Part shown: piece after piece, positions 51,788 through 60,033 of the stretch
Position numbering within the stretch: position 1 is the stretch's first letter
Layout of the letters: every line of letters starts with the position of its first letter
Source: Egicoccus sp. AB-alg2
Lineage (GTDB): Bacteria; Actinomycetota; Nitriliruptoria; Nitriliruptorales; Nitriliruptoraceae
Direction: 5' to 3'
Assembly: GCF_041821065.1 (NCBI RefSeq)
Contig: NZ_JBGUAX010000007.1
Coordinates: forward strand, 1 to 64,000
DNA length: 64,000 bases
Translations under genes and position numbers: made by a program
Notes under the pieces: generated by a model
The model's input: only the letters and a program-made list of their open reading frames with translations
The model's database searches: none
Told to the model about the DNA's origin: nothing

Positions 51788-52993
51788 TCACGTCACCCCG
51801 TTCACGAGGCGATCCACCGCCCCCGGTGCCAGCACCTCGGCGAGCACCATCGCGCTGGCGCCGGTGATGCCGGCGCGATCGCCCAGCTGCGCGGGCACCA
51901 CCCGGAGGTGGCGCGTCGCCAGCGGCAACGACCGTCGGTAGACGACCTCGCGGACGCCCGCGAGCAGTTGCTCGTGCGCGTTCGCCATGTCACCCCCGAT
52001 GACGATCACGGCGGGGTTGAAGAAGTTCACGGCCGCGGCCAGGACGGCACCGAGCTCGCGGCCCGCCTCGCGCACCGCGCGGGTGGCCTCGCGGTCCCCC
52101 GCCAGGACCAGGTTCACCACGTCGCGGGCGTCACGGGCGGAGGAGCCGAGCGAGCGCAGCCGTTCGGCGATCGCCTGGCCGCCGGCGACGGCCTCCACGC
52201 AGCCGGTGTTGCCGCAACGGCACAGCGCGTCGTCGGCACCGGGCACCCGGACGTGCCCGAGGTCGCCGGCGGCGCCCTGCGCGCCGCGGTGGACCCGCCC
52301 GGAGGCGATCACGCCGCAGCCGATGCCCGTGCCGACCTTGATGAACAGCAGGTCGTCCACCTCGTGGCGCCAGGCCGCCCAGTACTCGCCCAACGCCATG
52401 ATGTTCACGTCGTTGTCGACCAGGACCGGGACGTCGTAGTCGGCGAAGTGGGCCGGCACGGGATAGCCGTCCCACCCCGGCATGATCGGCGGTGAGACCG
52501 CCCGTCCCGAGCCGTGCTCGACCGGGCCGGGCAGCCCGATGCCGATGCCCCGCACGTCGGCGCGCCCACGGCCCAGTTCGTCGAGCAGCTGCTCGAAGCC
52601 GGCACGAACCCAGTCGAGCACGGGGCCGGGACCTTCGGCGATCGCCCGGTCCTCGGCCCGCTCGACGAGCAACTCGCCGGCCAGGTCGGTCACGGCGAGG
52701 CGGGCGTGGGTCGCCCCGAGGTCCGCGACGAGCACCAGACCGTGGTCGTGGTTGAACCGCAGCCGCACCGCCGGACGTCCGCCCGTCGAGGCGCCGGCCC
52801 CGTCCTGGACCACCAGGCCGGCCGCCAGCAGCGCGTCGACGCGCTGGGAGACCGCCGTCCGGGAGATCCCGCTGAGCTCGACCAGCTGCGGACGGGTCGA
52901 GGCGGCGCCCTCCCGCAGCAACTGCAGCAGGTGCCCCGGTGAGCCCGGCGCGGTCGTCGGCCACCCGTTGGTGGTGGTCAGCAGTTCTCCCAT
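51788..52993 (-). CDS. ROK-family transcriptional regulator 1
   Basis: This 401-residue NagC/XylR-type regulator has an N-terminal winged helix (RPQLVELSGISRTAVSQRVD) and a ROK sugar-kinase-like domain with DLGATHARLAVTD, GIGIGLPGPVE, VLVDNDVNIMALGEY and the zinc motif CRCGNTGCVE. The ATG lies 8 nt after a TTATCA -10 box, so the mRNA is probably leaderless. It drives leftward with the ABC transporter and diverges from the ebo-like operon. It is a close paralogue of the ROK gene at the right end (VDNDVNIMALGEY and SPPIMPGW identical). Confidence 0.93.
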   Translation of the reverse strand: MGELLTTTNGWPTTAPGSPGHLLQLLREGAASTRPQLVELSGISRTAVSQRVDALLAAGLVVQDGAGASTGGRPAVRLRFNHDHGLVLVADLGATHARLAVTDLAGELLVERAEDRAIAEGPGPVLDWVRAGFEQLLDELGRGRADVRGIGIGLPGPVEHGSGRAVSPPIMPGWDGYPVPAHFADYDVPVLVDNDVNIMALGEYWAAWRHEVDDLLFIKVGTGIGCGVIASGRVHRGAQGAAGDLGHVRVPGADDALCRCGNTGCVEAVAGGQAIAERLRSLGSSARDARDVVNLVLAGDREATRAVREAGRELGAVLAAAVNFFNPAVIVIGGDMANAHEQLLAGVREVVYRRSLPLATRHLRVVPAQLGDRAGITGASAMVLAEVLAPGAVDRLVNGVT

Positions 52994-53001
52994 GGCGGTA
53001 G

Positions 53002-53030
53002 TGATAACCGACCCGACTTCCGTCTGTCAA
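53002..53030 (-). promoter_or_regulatory. promoter of ROK regulator 1 with an embedded shared 12-mer
   Basis: On the minus strand TTGACA (53025-53030) and TTATCA (53002-53007) are separated by exactly 17 bp, a near-consensus housekeeping promoter. The -10 box ends 8 nt before the ATG. The spacer carries GACGGAAGTCGG (53013-53024), which also occurs upstream of the second ROK gene. Confidence 0.8.
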
Positions 53031-53169
53031 CATCAAAAGCCCGAGGTAGTAGGGACGCAAGTCCCGCAGATCCCACCGAAGCCTTCCGCCAGGACCGCTT
53101 CGCGCATCAGCATGGCTCGGAGTGCCTACGGAAACCCGGCGCGCTCATGACCTTTTCGGGCCACCGGCA

Positions 53170-53215
53170 TTGACCTTGCGTCGGTTGTATGGCTTAACTT
53201 CGTGTGTCAACCGAC
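53170..53215 (+). promoter_or_regulatory. promoter and operator-like repeat of the ebo-like operon
   Basis: TTGACC (53170-53175) and TTAACT (53194-53199) are spaced 18 bp on the plus strand. An inverted repeat GTCGGTTG (53180-53187) / CAACCGAC (53208-53215) overlaps the -10 region, and GTCGGTTA also covers the -10 of the divergent ROK promoter. Likely site of transcription start and repression. Confidence 0.6.
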
Positions 53216-53292
53216 AGAAGCAGCCCGTGGCGGTAGTCGGTCCCGGCGTGAGGGAGCGAGCCACGCCGCCACCCCGAGGGAGAGGAACGGGA

Positions 53293-53337
53293 ATGCCGCA
53301 CCGCACCACCACCCCCGACCGGACGGTGACGCGATGA
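53293..53337 (+). CDS. 14-codon leader peptide overlapping the isomerase-like gene
   Basis: ATG 53293 opens MPHRTTTPDRTVTR and stops at 53335-53337. It has a strong purine-rich binding site (GGGAGAGGAACGGGA) right before it. Its stop overlaps the ATG of the next gene as ATGA, while that ATG itself has only a weak site. Translational coupling through a leader is plausible. Four threonines and three arginines in 14 residues might also support attenuation, but no matching biosynthesis is nearby. Confidence 0.45.
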   Translation: MPHRTTTPDRTVTR

Positions 53338-54281
53338 CGAACGCGAACACGGGCGTCCTGCGCCGCGTCTGGCTGAGCCTGGCCGCCGTCGGCCTCGCCG
53401 TGGCGATGGCCATGGCCGGCACCACCTCGGCCGAAGCCGCCGCCGAGCGGGCGACGCCGAACAAGCCCGACCACGCCAAGTGCAGCACCGGCCGCAACAT
53501 CCCGCTGAACCACGTCTCGATCCAGCTGTGGACGTTCAACTCGGCCATCAACCAGCACGGCATCGAGCACGTGCTGACCGAGCTGGCCGACATGGGCTAT
53601 CGCAACATCGAGCCCTTCAGCTACCACGGACTGTCCGCCCAGGAGTTCAAGGACCTCGCCGACGACCTCGGCCTGCGGATCCGCAGCCGTCACGGCAGCA
53701 CCAACGAGGCCAACTGGGACAGCCACCTGGCGGACGCCAAACTGTTCAACCAGCGCTGGACCGGCTCGGGCGGCTTCGCCTCGCCGGGCATCAACAGCTA
53801 CGAGAACGTCCTGGCCACCGCCGAGACCCTCAACCGGCTCGGTGAGCGCTCGGTGAAGAACGGCACCGGCAAGATCTTCGGCCACAACCACGCCGTCGAG
53901 TTCGAGACGCAGTACGTGGACGTCGAGGGTGACGGCGAGCTCAAGAGCGCCTGGCAGATCCTGGTCGAGAACACCGACCCGCGTTGGGTGACCTTCCAGC
54001 TCGACGTCGGCTGGGCCGACCGCGCGGGCGAGGACAGCGTCGCGCTGCTCGAGGAGTTCGGCGACCGCATCGAGCTCCTGCACGTGAAGGACTTCGTCAC
54101 GGACGAGGACGGCAACTGGGTCTCGTGGGTCCCCGTCGGTGACGGCGAGATCGACTGGCCGGCCGTCTTCCGCGCCGCCCAGGGCAACGTGAAGCTGTAC
54201 GTCGTCGAGCAGGACTTCCCCGCCGACGCGTTCGAGACCGCCCAGCGCAGCATCGACTACCTCGACTGCCTGAGCTTCTGA
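53334..54281 (+). CDS. secreted xylose-isomerase-like TIM-barrel protein
   Basis: This 315-residue sugar-phosphate isomerase/epimerase-family barrel has a clear signal peptide (VGLAVAMAMAGTTSAEA), which is unusual because most family members are cytoplasmic. Motifs include VSIQLWTFNSAINQHG, GYRNIEPFSYHGLS, GHNHAVEFETQ, FQLDVGWADRAG (Asp metal ligand) and LLHVKDF; these provide the usual Glu, Asp and His ligands. The ATG overlaps a 14-codon leader ORF. Between it and the inositol-phosphate-synthase gene lies a hairpin, so it may be expressed more strongly than the rest. Probable extracellular sugar epimerase or isomerase. Confidence 0.85.
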   Translation: MTNANTGVLRRVWLSLAAVGLAVAMAMAGTTSAEAAAERATPNKPDHAKCSTGRNIPLNHVSIQLWTFNSAINQHGIEHVLTELADMGYRNIEPFSYHGLSAQEFKDLADDLGLRIRSRHGSTNEANWDSHLADAKLFNQRWTGSGGFASPGINSYENVLATAETLNRLGERSVKNGTGKIFGHNHAVEFETQYVDVEGDGELKSAWQILVENTDPRWVTFQLDVGWADRAGEDSVALLEEFGDRIELLHVKDFVTDEDGNWVSWVPVGDGEIDWPAVFRAAQGNVKLYVVEQDFPADAFETAQRSIDYLDCLSF

Positions 54282-54289
54282 TCCATCCC

Positions 54290-54329
54290 GACGGCCCCGT
54301 CCCCGGTCATCCCGGAGGGCGGGGCCGTC
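54290..54329 (+). terminator. hairpin after the secreted isomerase-like gene
   Basis: A 10-bp outer stem GACGGCCCCG / CGGGGCCGTC encloses TCC / GGA and CCGG / CCGG inner pairs. It begins 8 bp past the stop and ends 46 bp before the next start, so it is a terminator or attenuator inside the operon. Confidence 0.75.
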
Positions 54330-54375
54330 CCTGTCCCCGCACCACCGCCGCACCACCATCGAGAAAGGACGCACC

Positions 54376-55515
54376 GTGACACGCACCGGGGTCTGGCTGG
54401 TCGGCGGACGCGGCTCGGTCGCCACCACGGCCATGGTCGGCGCGGCCGCGGTCGCCGCTGGCGCCGCGCGGCCCGAAGGCATGGTCACGGCCTCGGCAGG
54501 CTTCGACCAGGCGCGGCTGGCACCCGTCGACGACCTGGTCTTCGGCGGGCAGGACGTCGTCTCCACGCCACTGGTCAAGCGCGCCGAACAGCTCGCGCAG
54601 GGTGGCGTGTTCCCGGCCCCGCTGGTCGGTGTCGTCGAGGACCGGCTGTCCGTGCTCGACGAGCGCGTGCGCACCTGCCCCGCCGCGGGCGACACCTCGC
54701 CACGCACCGCCGTCGACGCCATGCGCCACGACCTCCACGCCTTCCGCGCCGCCGAGGACGTCGAGCGCCTCGTCGTCGTCAACCTCGCCTCGACCGAGGC
54801 ACCGGCGGCGTGGGAACAGCCGCCGCTGCGCACCGAGGACCTCGACCGCAGCTTCGACGCCGGTTGGGACGCGGCCACGCCCAGCCTGGTCGCGGCGATC
54901 GCCGCCCTGGAGGCCGGCGCCGCGTTCGTCGACTTCACCCCCGGCGCCGCTCTGACGGCGCCGGCCGTACTGGCGCTCGCCGAGGAGCGGGGCCTGCCCG
55001 TCGCCGGTCGCGACGGCAAGACCGGCGAGACGCTGCTGAAGTCCGTGCTGGCCCCCATGTTCGCCCACCGCCACCTGCCGGTGCACTCCTGGGCCGGGAC
55101 CAACCTGCTCGGCGGCGGTGACGGCGCCCGGCTGGCCGACCCGGCCCACGCCTCCAGCAAGCTGGCCAGCAAGGGCCGCACGCTGGAGACCATCCTCGGC
55201 CCCGACGTCACCCAGCCCGTCCACATCGACTGCGTGCCGGACCTCGGCGAGTGGAAGACGGCCTGGAACCACGTCCACTTCACCGGCTTCCTGGGCACCG
55301 GGATGCAACTGCAGCTGACGTGGCAGGGCTGCGACTCGGCCCTGGCCGCGCCGCTCGTGCTCGACCTCGCCCGCCTGCTCGACCTCGCGCTGCAGCGGGG
55401 TGATCGCGGCGCACAGGCCGGGCTCGGCTACTTCTTCAAGGACCCCGTAGGCACCGACGACCACGGGTTCTGGTCGCAGCTGTCCACGCTGGAGCGCTGG
55501 GTGGCCGGCGCATGA
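54376..55515 (+). CDS. inositol-3-phosphate synthase family protein (ebo-associated)
   Basis: This 379-residue protein resembles myo-inositol-1-phosphate synthase: an N-terminal NAD motif VWLVGGRGSVATTAMVG and the core GRDGKTGETLLKSVLAP, SWAGTNLLGGGDG and SSKLASKGRTLETIL with catalytic lysines. It would cyclise a hexose 6-phosphate to an inositol phosphate or a related cyclitol. AAAGGA lies 6 nt before the GTG. It is the first of seven tightly coupled genes, where cyanobacterial ebo clusters carry the dehydroquinate-synthase-like EboD. A special product rather than bulk inositol is inferred from the operon. Confidence 0.88.
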   Translation: MTRTGVWLVGGRGSVATTAMVGAAAVAAGAARPEGMVTASAGFDQARLAPVDDLVFGGQDVVSTPLVKRAEQLAQGGVFPAPLVGVVEDRLSVLDERVRTCPAAGDTSPRTAVDAMRHDLHAFRAAEDVERLVVVNLASTEAPAAWEQPPLRTEDLDRSFDAGWDAATPSLVAAIAALEAGAAFVDFTPGAALTAPAVLALAEERGLPVAGRDGKTGETLLKSVLAPMFAHRHLPVHSWAGTNLLGGGDGARLADPAHASSKLASKGRTLETILGPDVTQPVHIDCVPDLGEWKTAWNHVHFTGFLGTGMQLQLTWQGCDSALAAPLVLDLARLLDLALQRGDRGAQAGLGYFFKDPVGTDDHGFWSQLSTLERWVAGA

Positions 55516-56396
55516 CCGCCCGCCACCCCGCCCCCGCCGACCTCGCCGACCTCGTCCGCCTGCCCGCGGTGCTCAGTGTGCCCGGCGACGTGCTCGCCGG
55601 CGCCTCGCTGGCCGTCGACGACCGGCGCCTGCCGGCCCGGGCCGCGGCCCTGGCCAGCGCGTCGTGCCTGCTCTACCTCGGCGGCATGGCGCTCAACGAC
55701 GTCGCCGACCACCGGATCGACCAGGACGAACGGCCCCACCGGCCGATCCCGTCGGGGCGGGTCCCGCTGGCGACCGCCACCCGTCTCGGCCACGGGCTGA
55801 TGGCGGCCGGGCTCGGGCTGTCGGCGCTCGCGGGCCGTCGCTCGCTGGCGGTCGCGCTGCCGCTGGCCGGCGCCGTCTACGCCTACGACTTCGCGCTCAA
55901 GGACACCGCGGCGGGGCCGGCGGCGATGGCGGCCTGCCGGGTGCTCGACGTGCTGCTGGGCGCCAGCATCGGTCACACGCGGCGGGCGGCCCCCGCTGCC
56001 GCGGCCGTGGGACTGCACACCTACGCGCTCACCACGGTGAGCCGCCACGAGACGACCGGCGACCGGCCCGACGTCGTCCGCGGCGCCGCCCTGGCCGGCC
56101 TGGCCGCTGCCGCCCTCACCGGCGGGACCGTCCGGCGCCGTGGCCGCAGCGGCGGCCGCCTGCTCGCCGCGGCACCGTTGCTGGCGCACGGGGCCCTGCA
56201 GGCCCGCGCCGCCCAGCGGGCGGTGCGGACGCCCACGCCGGCCGCGACTCAGCAGCTCGTCGGCACGAGCGTGCTCGGGTTCGTCCCCTTGCAGAGCGCC
56301 GTCTCGATCGCCTGCGGTCGACGCGTCCTGGGTGCGGGACTGTTGTCGTTGTGGCCGGTCGCACACCGCCTCGCCCGGCGCCGGGCCGTGACGTGA
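55512..56396 (+). CDS. UbiA-family prenyltransferase (EboC-like)
   Basis: This 294-residue integral membrane prenyltransferase has about eight helices. The first aspartate motif is NDVADHRIDQDERPHRPI and the second is YDFALKDTAAGP, both needed to bind prenyl diphosphate and Mg2+. The ATG overlaps the previous stop (ATGA). It should attach an isoprenoid to a polar acceptor at the inner membrane face, and the adjacent cyclitol synthase suggests a cyclitol acceptor (inference). A polyprenyl diphosphate synthase gene is found at the end of the operon, on the opposite strand. Confidence 0.92.
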   Translation: MTARHPAPADLADLVRLPAVLSVPGDVLAGASLAVDDRRLPARAAALASASCLLYLGGMALNDVADHRIDQDERPHRPIPSGRVPLATATRLGHGLMAAGLGLSALAGRRSLAVALPLAGAVYAYDFALKDTAAGPAAMAACRVLDVLLGASIGHTRRAAPAAAAVGLHTYALTTVSRHETTGDRPDVVRGAALAGLAAAALTGGTVRRRGRSGGRLLAAAPLLAHGALQARAAQRAVRTPTPAATQQLVGTSVLGFVPLQSAVSIACGRRVLGAGLLSLWPVAHRLARRRAVT

Positions 56397-57244
56397 GCCG
56401 CCTGCGCTTCGCCTACGGCACCAACGGGCTGGCGGACCACCGGCTCGGCGACGCGCTGGCCCTGCTCGCCCACCACGGCTACGACGGCGTCGCGCTCACG
56501 CTCGACCACCACCACCTCGACCCGCACGCGCCCGACCTGCGCGCGCGGGTCCGGGCCGTGCGCCGCGACCTCGAACGCCACGGGCTGACGGCGGTCGTGG
56601 AGACCGGCGGAAGGTTCGTCCTGGATCCATTCCGCAAGCACGAGCCGACGCTGCTGTCCGACGACGGCCGCGAGCAGCGCCTGGCATTGCTGATGACCGC
56701 CGTCGAGGTGGCCGCCGACCTGGGCAGCGAGGTCGTGCACCTGTGGTCGGGTCGGCGCCCCGACGAGGTGTCTCCCGCGGTCGCCTGGGACCGGCTGGTG
56801 GCCGGCTGCGCGCAGCTGCTGGCCGCAGCCGAGGACCACGGGATCCGGCTGGCCTTCGAGCCCGAGCCCGGCATGCTCGTCGACCGCCTCGACGCCTGGG
56901 AGCGCCTGCGCGACGTGCTGGACCGGCATCCGCGCTTCGGCGTCACGCTCGACCTCGGCCACTGCGTGTGCCTGGAGGACGATCCCGTCGCCACCTGCGT
57001 GCGCCGCGCCGGCGACGCGCTGTTCCACGTCCAGGTCGAGGACATGCGCCGCGGAGTCCACGAGCACCTGCCCTTCGGCACGGGTGAGCTGGACCTGCCC
57101 GCCGCCCTGGCCGCCCTGCACGACCTCGACTACCGCGGGCTCGTGTCCGTGGAGCTGCCGCGTCACAGCCACACGGCGCACACGCTGGTGCCCACGTCCC
57201 TGTCCGCGTTGCACGCCGCCGACCGGGAGGTCGCCCACCGATGA
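56393..57244 (+). CDS. sugar phosphate isomerase/epimerase (TIM barrel)
   Basis: This 283-residue AP-endonuclease-2-type TIM barrel starts at a GTG that overlaps the prenyltransferase stop (GTGA). Conserved metal ligands are suggested by LAFEPEPGMLVD, TLDLGHCVC, HVQVEDMRRGVHEHLPFGTGEL (in parts) and VSVELPRH. It has no signal peptide. It is distinct from EboE two genes on, though both share the fold. It probably isomerises or epimerises the cyclitol or sugar precursor. The stop overlaps the EboA start. Confidence 0.87.
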   Translation: MSRLRFAYGTNGLADHRLGDALALLAHHGYDGVALTLDHHHLDPHAPDLRARVRAVRRDLERHGLTAVVETGGRFVLDPFRKHEPTLLSDDGREQRLALLMTAVEVAADLGSEVVHLWSGRRPDEVSPAVAWDRLVAGCAQLLAAAEDHGIRLAFEPEPGMLVDRLDAWERLRDVLDRHPRFGVTLDLGHCVCLEDDPVATCVRRAGDALFHVQVEDMRRGVHEHLPFGTGELDLPAALAALHDLDYRGLVSVELPRHSHTAHTLVPTSLSALHAADREVAHR

Positions 57245-57984
57245 CCACCACCTCCGACACGCCCGTACCCGACGCGGCCGCGCTGCTGGCGATGCTCGAC
57301 CGGCGCCTCGAACCCGACGGCCGCGCCTGGTACGAAGCCGCCGTCGCCGCGGTCCGCGCCGACCCCACGGCCGTCCGTGCCCGCTTCCCCGCCGTCGGCC
57401 GTGAGCTGGGCCGCCGCCCGCTGGCCCCCGACGCCGACCCGCAGGACCTGCACATCTGGTGGGTGGAGGACGCCGGGCGCGCGGGCCTGCTGCTCGCGCT
57501 CGGGCCGGCCGTCGAGGCAGAGCTGGCCGACCTGTACCGCTTCGGCGACGCGGCCGAGCGGCGCGGGATCCTGCGGGCACTGCCGTACCTCGACCTCGCC
57601 GACCACGGTGTCGGGCTGGTCGAGGACGCGCTGCGGACCAACGACCTGCGCCTGATCGCCGCCGCGCTGGGGCCGGCCGCGGACCACCTCGACGACCACG
57701 CCTTCGCGCAAGCGGTGCTGAAGGCCGTGTTCGTCGGCCTGCCACTGCACGGCGTGAGCGGCCTCGACAGGCGGGTCACGCCGGACCTGTCGCGGATGCT
57801 GGCCGGCTACGTGCACGAGCGGATCGCCGCCGGTCGCGACGTCCCCGCCGAGGTGTGGCCGCTGATCGACCGGCATCCGCCCGCCGACGAGCTCGCGGCC
57901 ATCACCGCCGAGCTCGACCATCCCGTCGCCGACCGCCGTGACGCCGCCCGCGCCGCCCTGCGCCAGCGGGCCGTCCGTACCTGA
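57241..57984 (+). CDS. eboA: EboA-domain protein
   Basis: This 247-residue soluble all-helical protein is recognisable as EboA by its conserved core (AGRAGLLLAL, RRGILRALPYLDL and FAQAVLKAVFVGLPLHGVSGLDRR, given as fragments) and by its position between the isomerase and the TatD-like hydrolase. EboA has no known catalytic activity; in cyanobacteria the cluster is needed for moving a scytonemin precursor to the periplasm. The start overlaps the preceding stop (ATGA). Confidence 0.82.
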   Translation: MTTTSDTPVPDAAALLAMLDRRLEPDGRAWYEAAVAAVRADPTAVRARFPAVGRELGRRPLAPDADPQDLHIWWVEDAGRAGLLLALGPAVEAELADLYRFGDAAERRGILRALPYLDLADHGVGLVEDALRTNDLRLIAAALGPAADHLDDHAFAQAVLKAVFVGLPLHGVSGLDRRVTPDLSRMLAGYVHERIAAGRDVPAEVWPLIDRHPPADELAAITAELDHPVADRRDAARAALRQRAVRT

Positions 57985-57997
57985 TCGGAAAACCCAG

Positions 57998-58867
57998 ATG
58001 CGCCTGTTCGACCCGCACGTCCACATGACCTCCCGCACGACCGACGACTACGAGGCCATGGCGGCCGCCGGGGTGCGCGCGATCGTCGAGCCCGCGTTCT
58101 GGCTCGGCCAGCCGCGCACGAACGTCGGCAGCTTCGTCGACTACTTCGACGGCCTGCTCGGGTGGGAGCCGTTCCGGGCCTCGCAGTTCGGCATCCGCCA
58201 CTTCTGCACGATCGCGCTCAACCCGAAGGAGGCCAACGATCCCGGGCTGCGGCGCGACGTCCTGGAGCTCCTGCCGCGCTACCTCGCCAAGGACGGGGTC
58301 GTCGCGGTCGGCGAGGTGGGCTACGACAGCGCGACGCCCGAGGAGGACGAGGCGTTCGCGGCACAGCTCGAACTCGCCAAGGCCCACCGGCTGCCCGTGC
58401 TGGTCCACACCCCGCATCGCGACAAGCTCGCCGGCACCCGCCGCACGCTGGACGTCGTGCGCGAGGCGGGGATCGATCCGGCGGACGTCATCGTCGACCA
58501 CAACAACGAGCTGACCGTCGACGTCGTCCGTGAGCACGGTTGCTGGGCGGCGTTCTCCATCTATCCCGACACCAAGATGGACGAGGTGCGGATGGTGCGC
58601 CTGCTCCAGCAGCACGGCACCGAGCGCATGCTCGTCAACTCCGCCGCCGACTGGGGCCGCAGCGACGCGCTGAAGGTCGCCAAGACGGCGCGGGCCATGC
58701 TCGACGCCGGCTTCGACGAGGACACCGTCGACCAGGTGGTGTGGCGCAACCCGGTCGAGGTCTTCGGACGCAGCGGGCGGCTCGACCTCGACACCCCGGC
58801 CGACGGCTTCGACGCGACGGCGACCTTCGCGGGCAACTCGGTGCTGCGGGGCGAACGGCCCGCCTGA
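57998..58867 (+). CDS. eboB: TatD-family metal-dependent hydrolase (EboB-like)
   Basis: This 289-residue TIM-barrel amidohydrolase-type protein has the HxH motif DPHVHMTSR, metal-ligand candidates VGEVGYDS, VLVHTPHRDKL and VDHNNELTVD, and a terminal NSAADWGRSDAL Asp. TatD relatives are nucleases or hydrolases, but the ebo version is thought to act on a small molecule. It follows EboA by 13 bp and overlaps EboE by one base (TGATG). The HxH, Glu, His, His, Asp set is intact, so it should be active. Confidence 0.88.
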   Translation: MRLFDPHVHMTSRTTDDYEAMAAAGVRAIVEPAFWLGQPRTNVGSFVDYFDGLLGWEPFRASQFGIRHFCTIALNPKEANDPGLRRDVLELLPRYLAKDGVVAVGEVGYDSATPEEDEAFAAQLELAKAHRLPVLVHTPHRDKLAGTRRTLDVVREAGIDPADVIVDHNNELTVDVVREHGCWAAFSIYPDTKMDEVRMVRLLQQHGTERMLVNSAADWGRSDALKVAKTARAMLDAGFDEDTVDQVVWRNPVEVFGRSGRLDLDTPADGFDATATFAGNSVLRGERPA

Positions 58868-60033
58868 TGCGCCTGCGACACGCGGACGGCAGCACGCTCC
58901 ACCTGGCCTACTGCAGCAACGTCCACGCCGAGGAGACCCCGGACGCGATCGCCCGCCGCCTGGCGACGATCGCCGGCCGCATCCGTGCGCGGACGGACAT
59001 GGCGCGCATCGGCGTCGGGCTGTGGCTCCCGGCGGCCGCCGCCCACCACCTGCGCCGCGACGGCGACGCCCGTGCCCGGTTCCGCGACGACCTCGAACAG
59101 GCGGGCGTCGAGGTGGTGACCTGCAACGCGTTCCCGTACGCGGCCTTCCACGCCCCGGTGGTCAAGCGCGATGTCTACCGGCCGGACTGGGCCGATCCCC
59201 GGCGCGCTGCGTTCACCGTCGACGTCGCCCACGTCCTGGCCGACCTGCTGCCCGACGACGTCGCGCAGGGCTCGATCTCCACGCTGCCGCTGGGCTGGCG
59301 GGCGTGGCTGGACGCCGACGGCCGGCGGGCGGCCGCCGAGGCACTCACCGACCTGGGTCGCGCGCTGCAGGACCTGGCCGAGCAGCGCGGGCGCACCGTC
59401 CGCGTCGGCCTGGAGCCGGAGCCCGGCTGCACCCTGGCGACCGCGGCAGCCGTCACCGAGTGGGTGGCGGACCTGAGCCAGCCGATGATCGGGGTCGCGC
59501 TGGACGCCTGCCACCTCGCGGTGGAGTTCGAGGACCCCGCGAAGACGGTGCGCCGGCTCGCGCAGGCCGCCACGCCGGTGGTCAAGCTGCAGGTCGCCAG
59601 CGCGATGCGCTCGGCCGACGGGCGCCTCGACGACCACCGCGAGCGTCTCGGGCCCTACGTCGAACCCCGCTTCCTGCACCAGACCCGGGCCGCCCCCGCC
59701 CCCGACGACGGCCGCGTGCCGGGGACCGACGACCTGCCCGAGGCGCTGGCCGGCGGCCTGCCGGACGGGCGCGAGTGGCGCTCGCACGTCCATGCCCCGG
59801 TGCACCGTGCCGAGGGCACGACCCAGGACGTGCTGATCGCGCTGCTGGACGAGGTCGTCGGCGGGCCGGCGCCGGTCACCACGCACCTCGAGGTGGAGAC
59901 CTACACCTGGACCGTGCTGCCGCCCGCCGAGCGGCCGGTCACGGACCACGACCTCGCCGACGCCCTCGCGAGGGAACTGACCTGGACGCGCGACGCCCTG
60001 CTCGCGCGCGGATGCACGGAGATCACGCCATGA
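58867..60033 (+). CDS. eboE: EboE-like metabolite traffic protein (xylose-isomerase-like TIM barrel)
   Basis: This 388-residue protein carries EboE hallmarks: YCSNVHAEETPD near the N-terminus, CNAFPYAAFHAPVVKRDVY then RPDWADPRRAAFT (together the EboE fingerprint), VGLEPEPGCTL, ALDACHLAVEFEDP and a C-terminal HLEVETYTW. Family members lack a known reaction but resemble xylose-isomerase-like enzymes. Its stop overlaps the next start (ATGA). No signal peptide. Confidence 0.87.
   Translation: MRLRHADGSTLHLAYCSNVHAEETPDAIARRLATIAGRIRARTDMARIGVGLWLPAAAAHHLRRDGDARARFRDDLEQAGVEVVTCNAFPYAAFHAPVVKRDVYRPDWADPRRAAFTVDVAHVLADLLPDDVAQGSISTLPLGWRAWLDADGRRAAAEALTDLGRALQDLAEQRGRTVRVGLEPEPGCTLATAAAVTEWVADLSQPMIGVALDACHLAVEFEDPAKTVRRLAQAATPVVKLQVASAMRSADGRLDDHRERLGPYVEPRFLHQTRAAPAPDDGRVPGTDDLPEALAGGLPDGREWRSHVHAPVHRAEGTTQDVLIALLDEVVGGPAPVTTHLEVETYTWTVLPPAERPVTDHDLADALARELTWTRDALLARGCTEITP

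Noticed and set aside
49072-51867. A plus-strand open frame of about 930 codons
   Set aside because: Antisense to the ABC ATPase and binding-protein genes, which have full family motifs; no ribosome site or domain.
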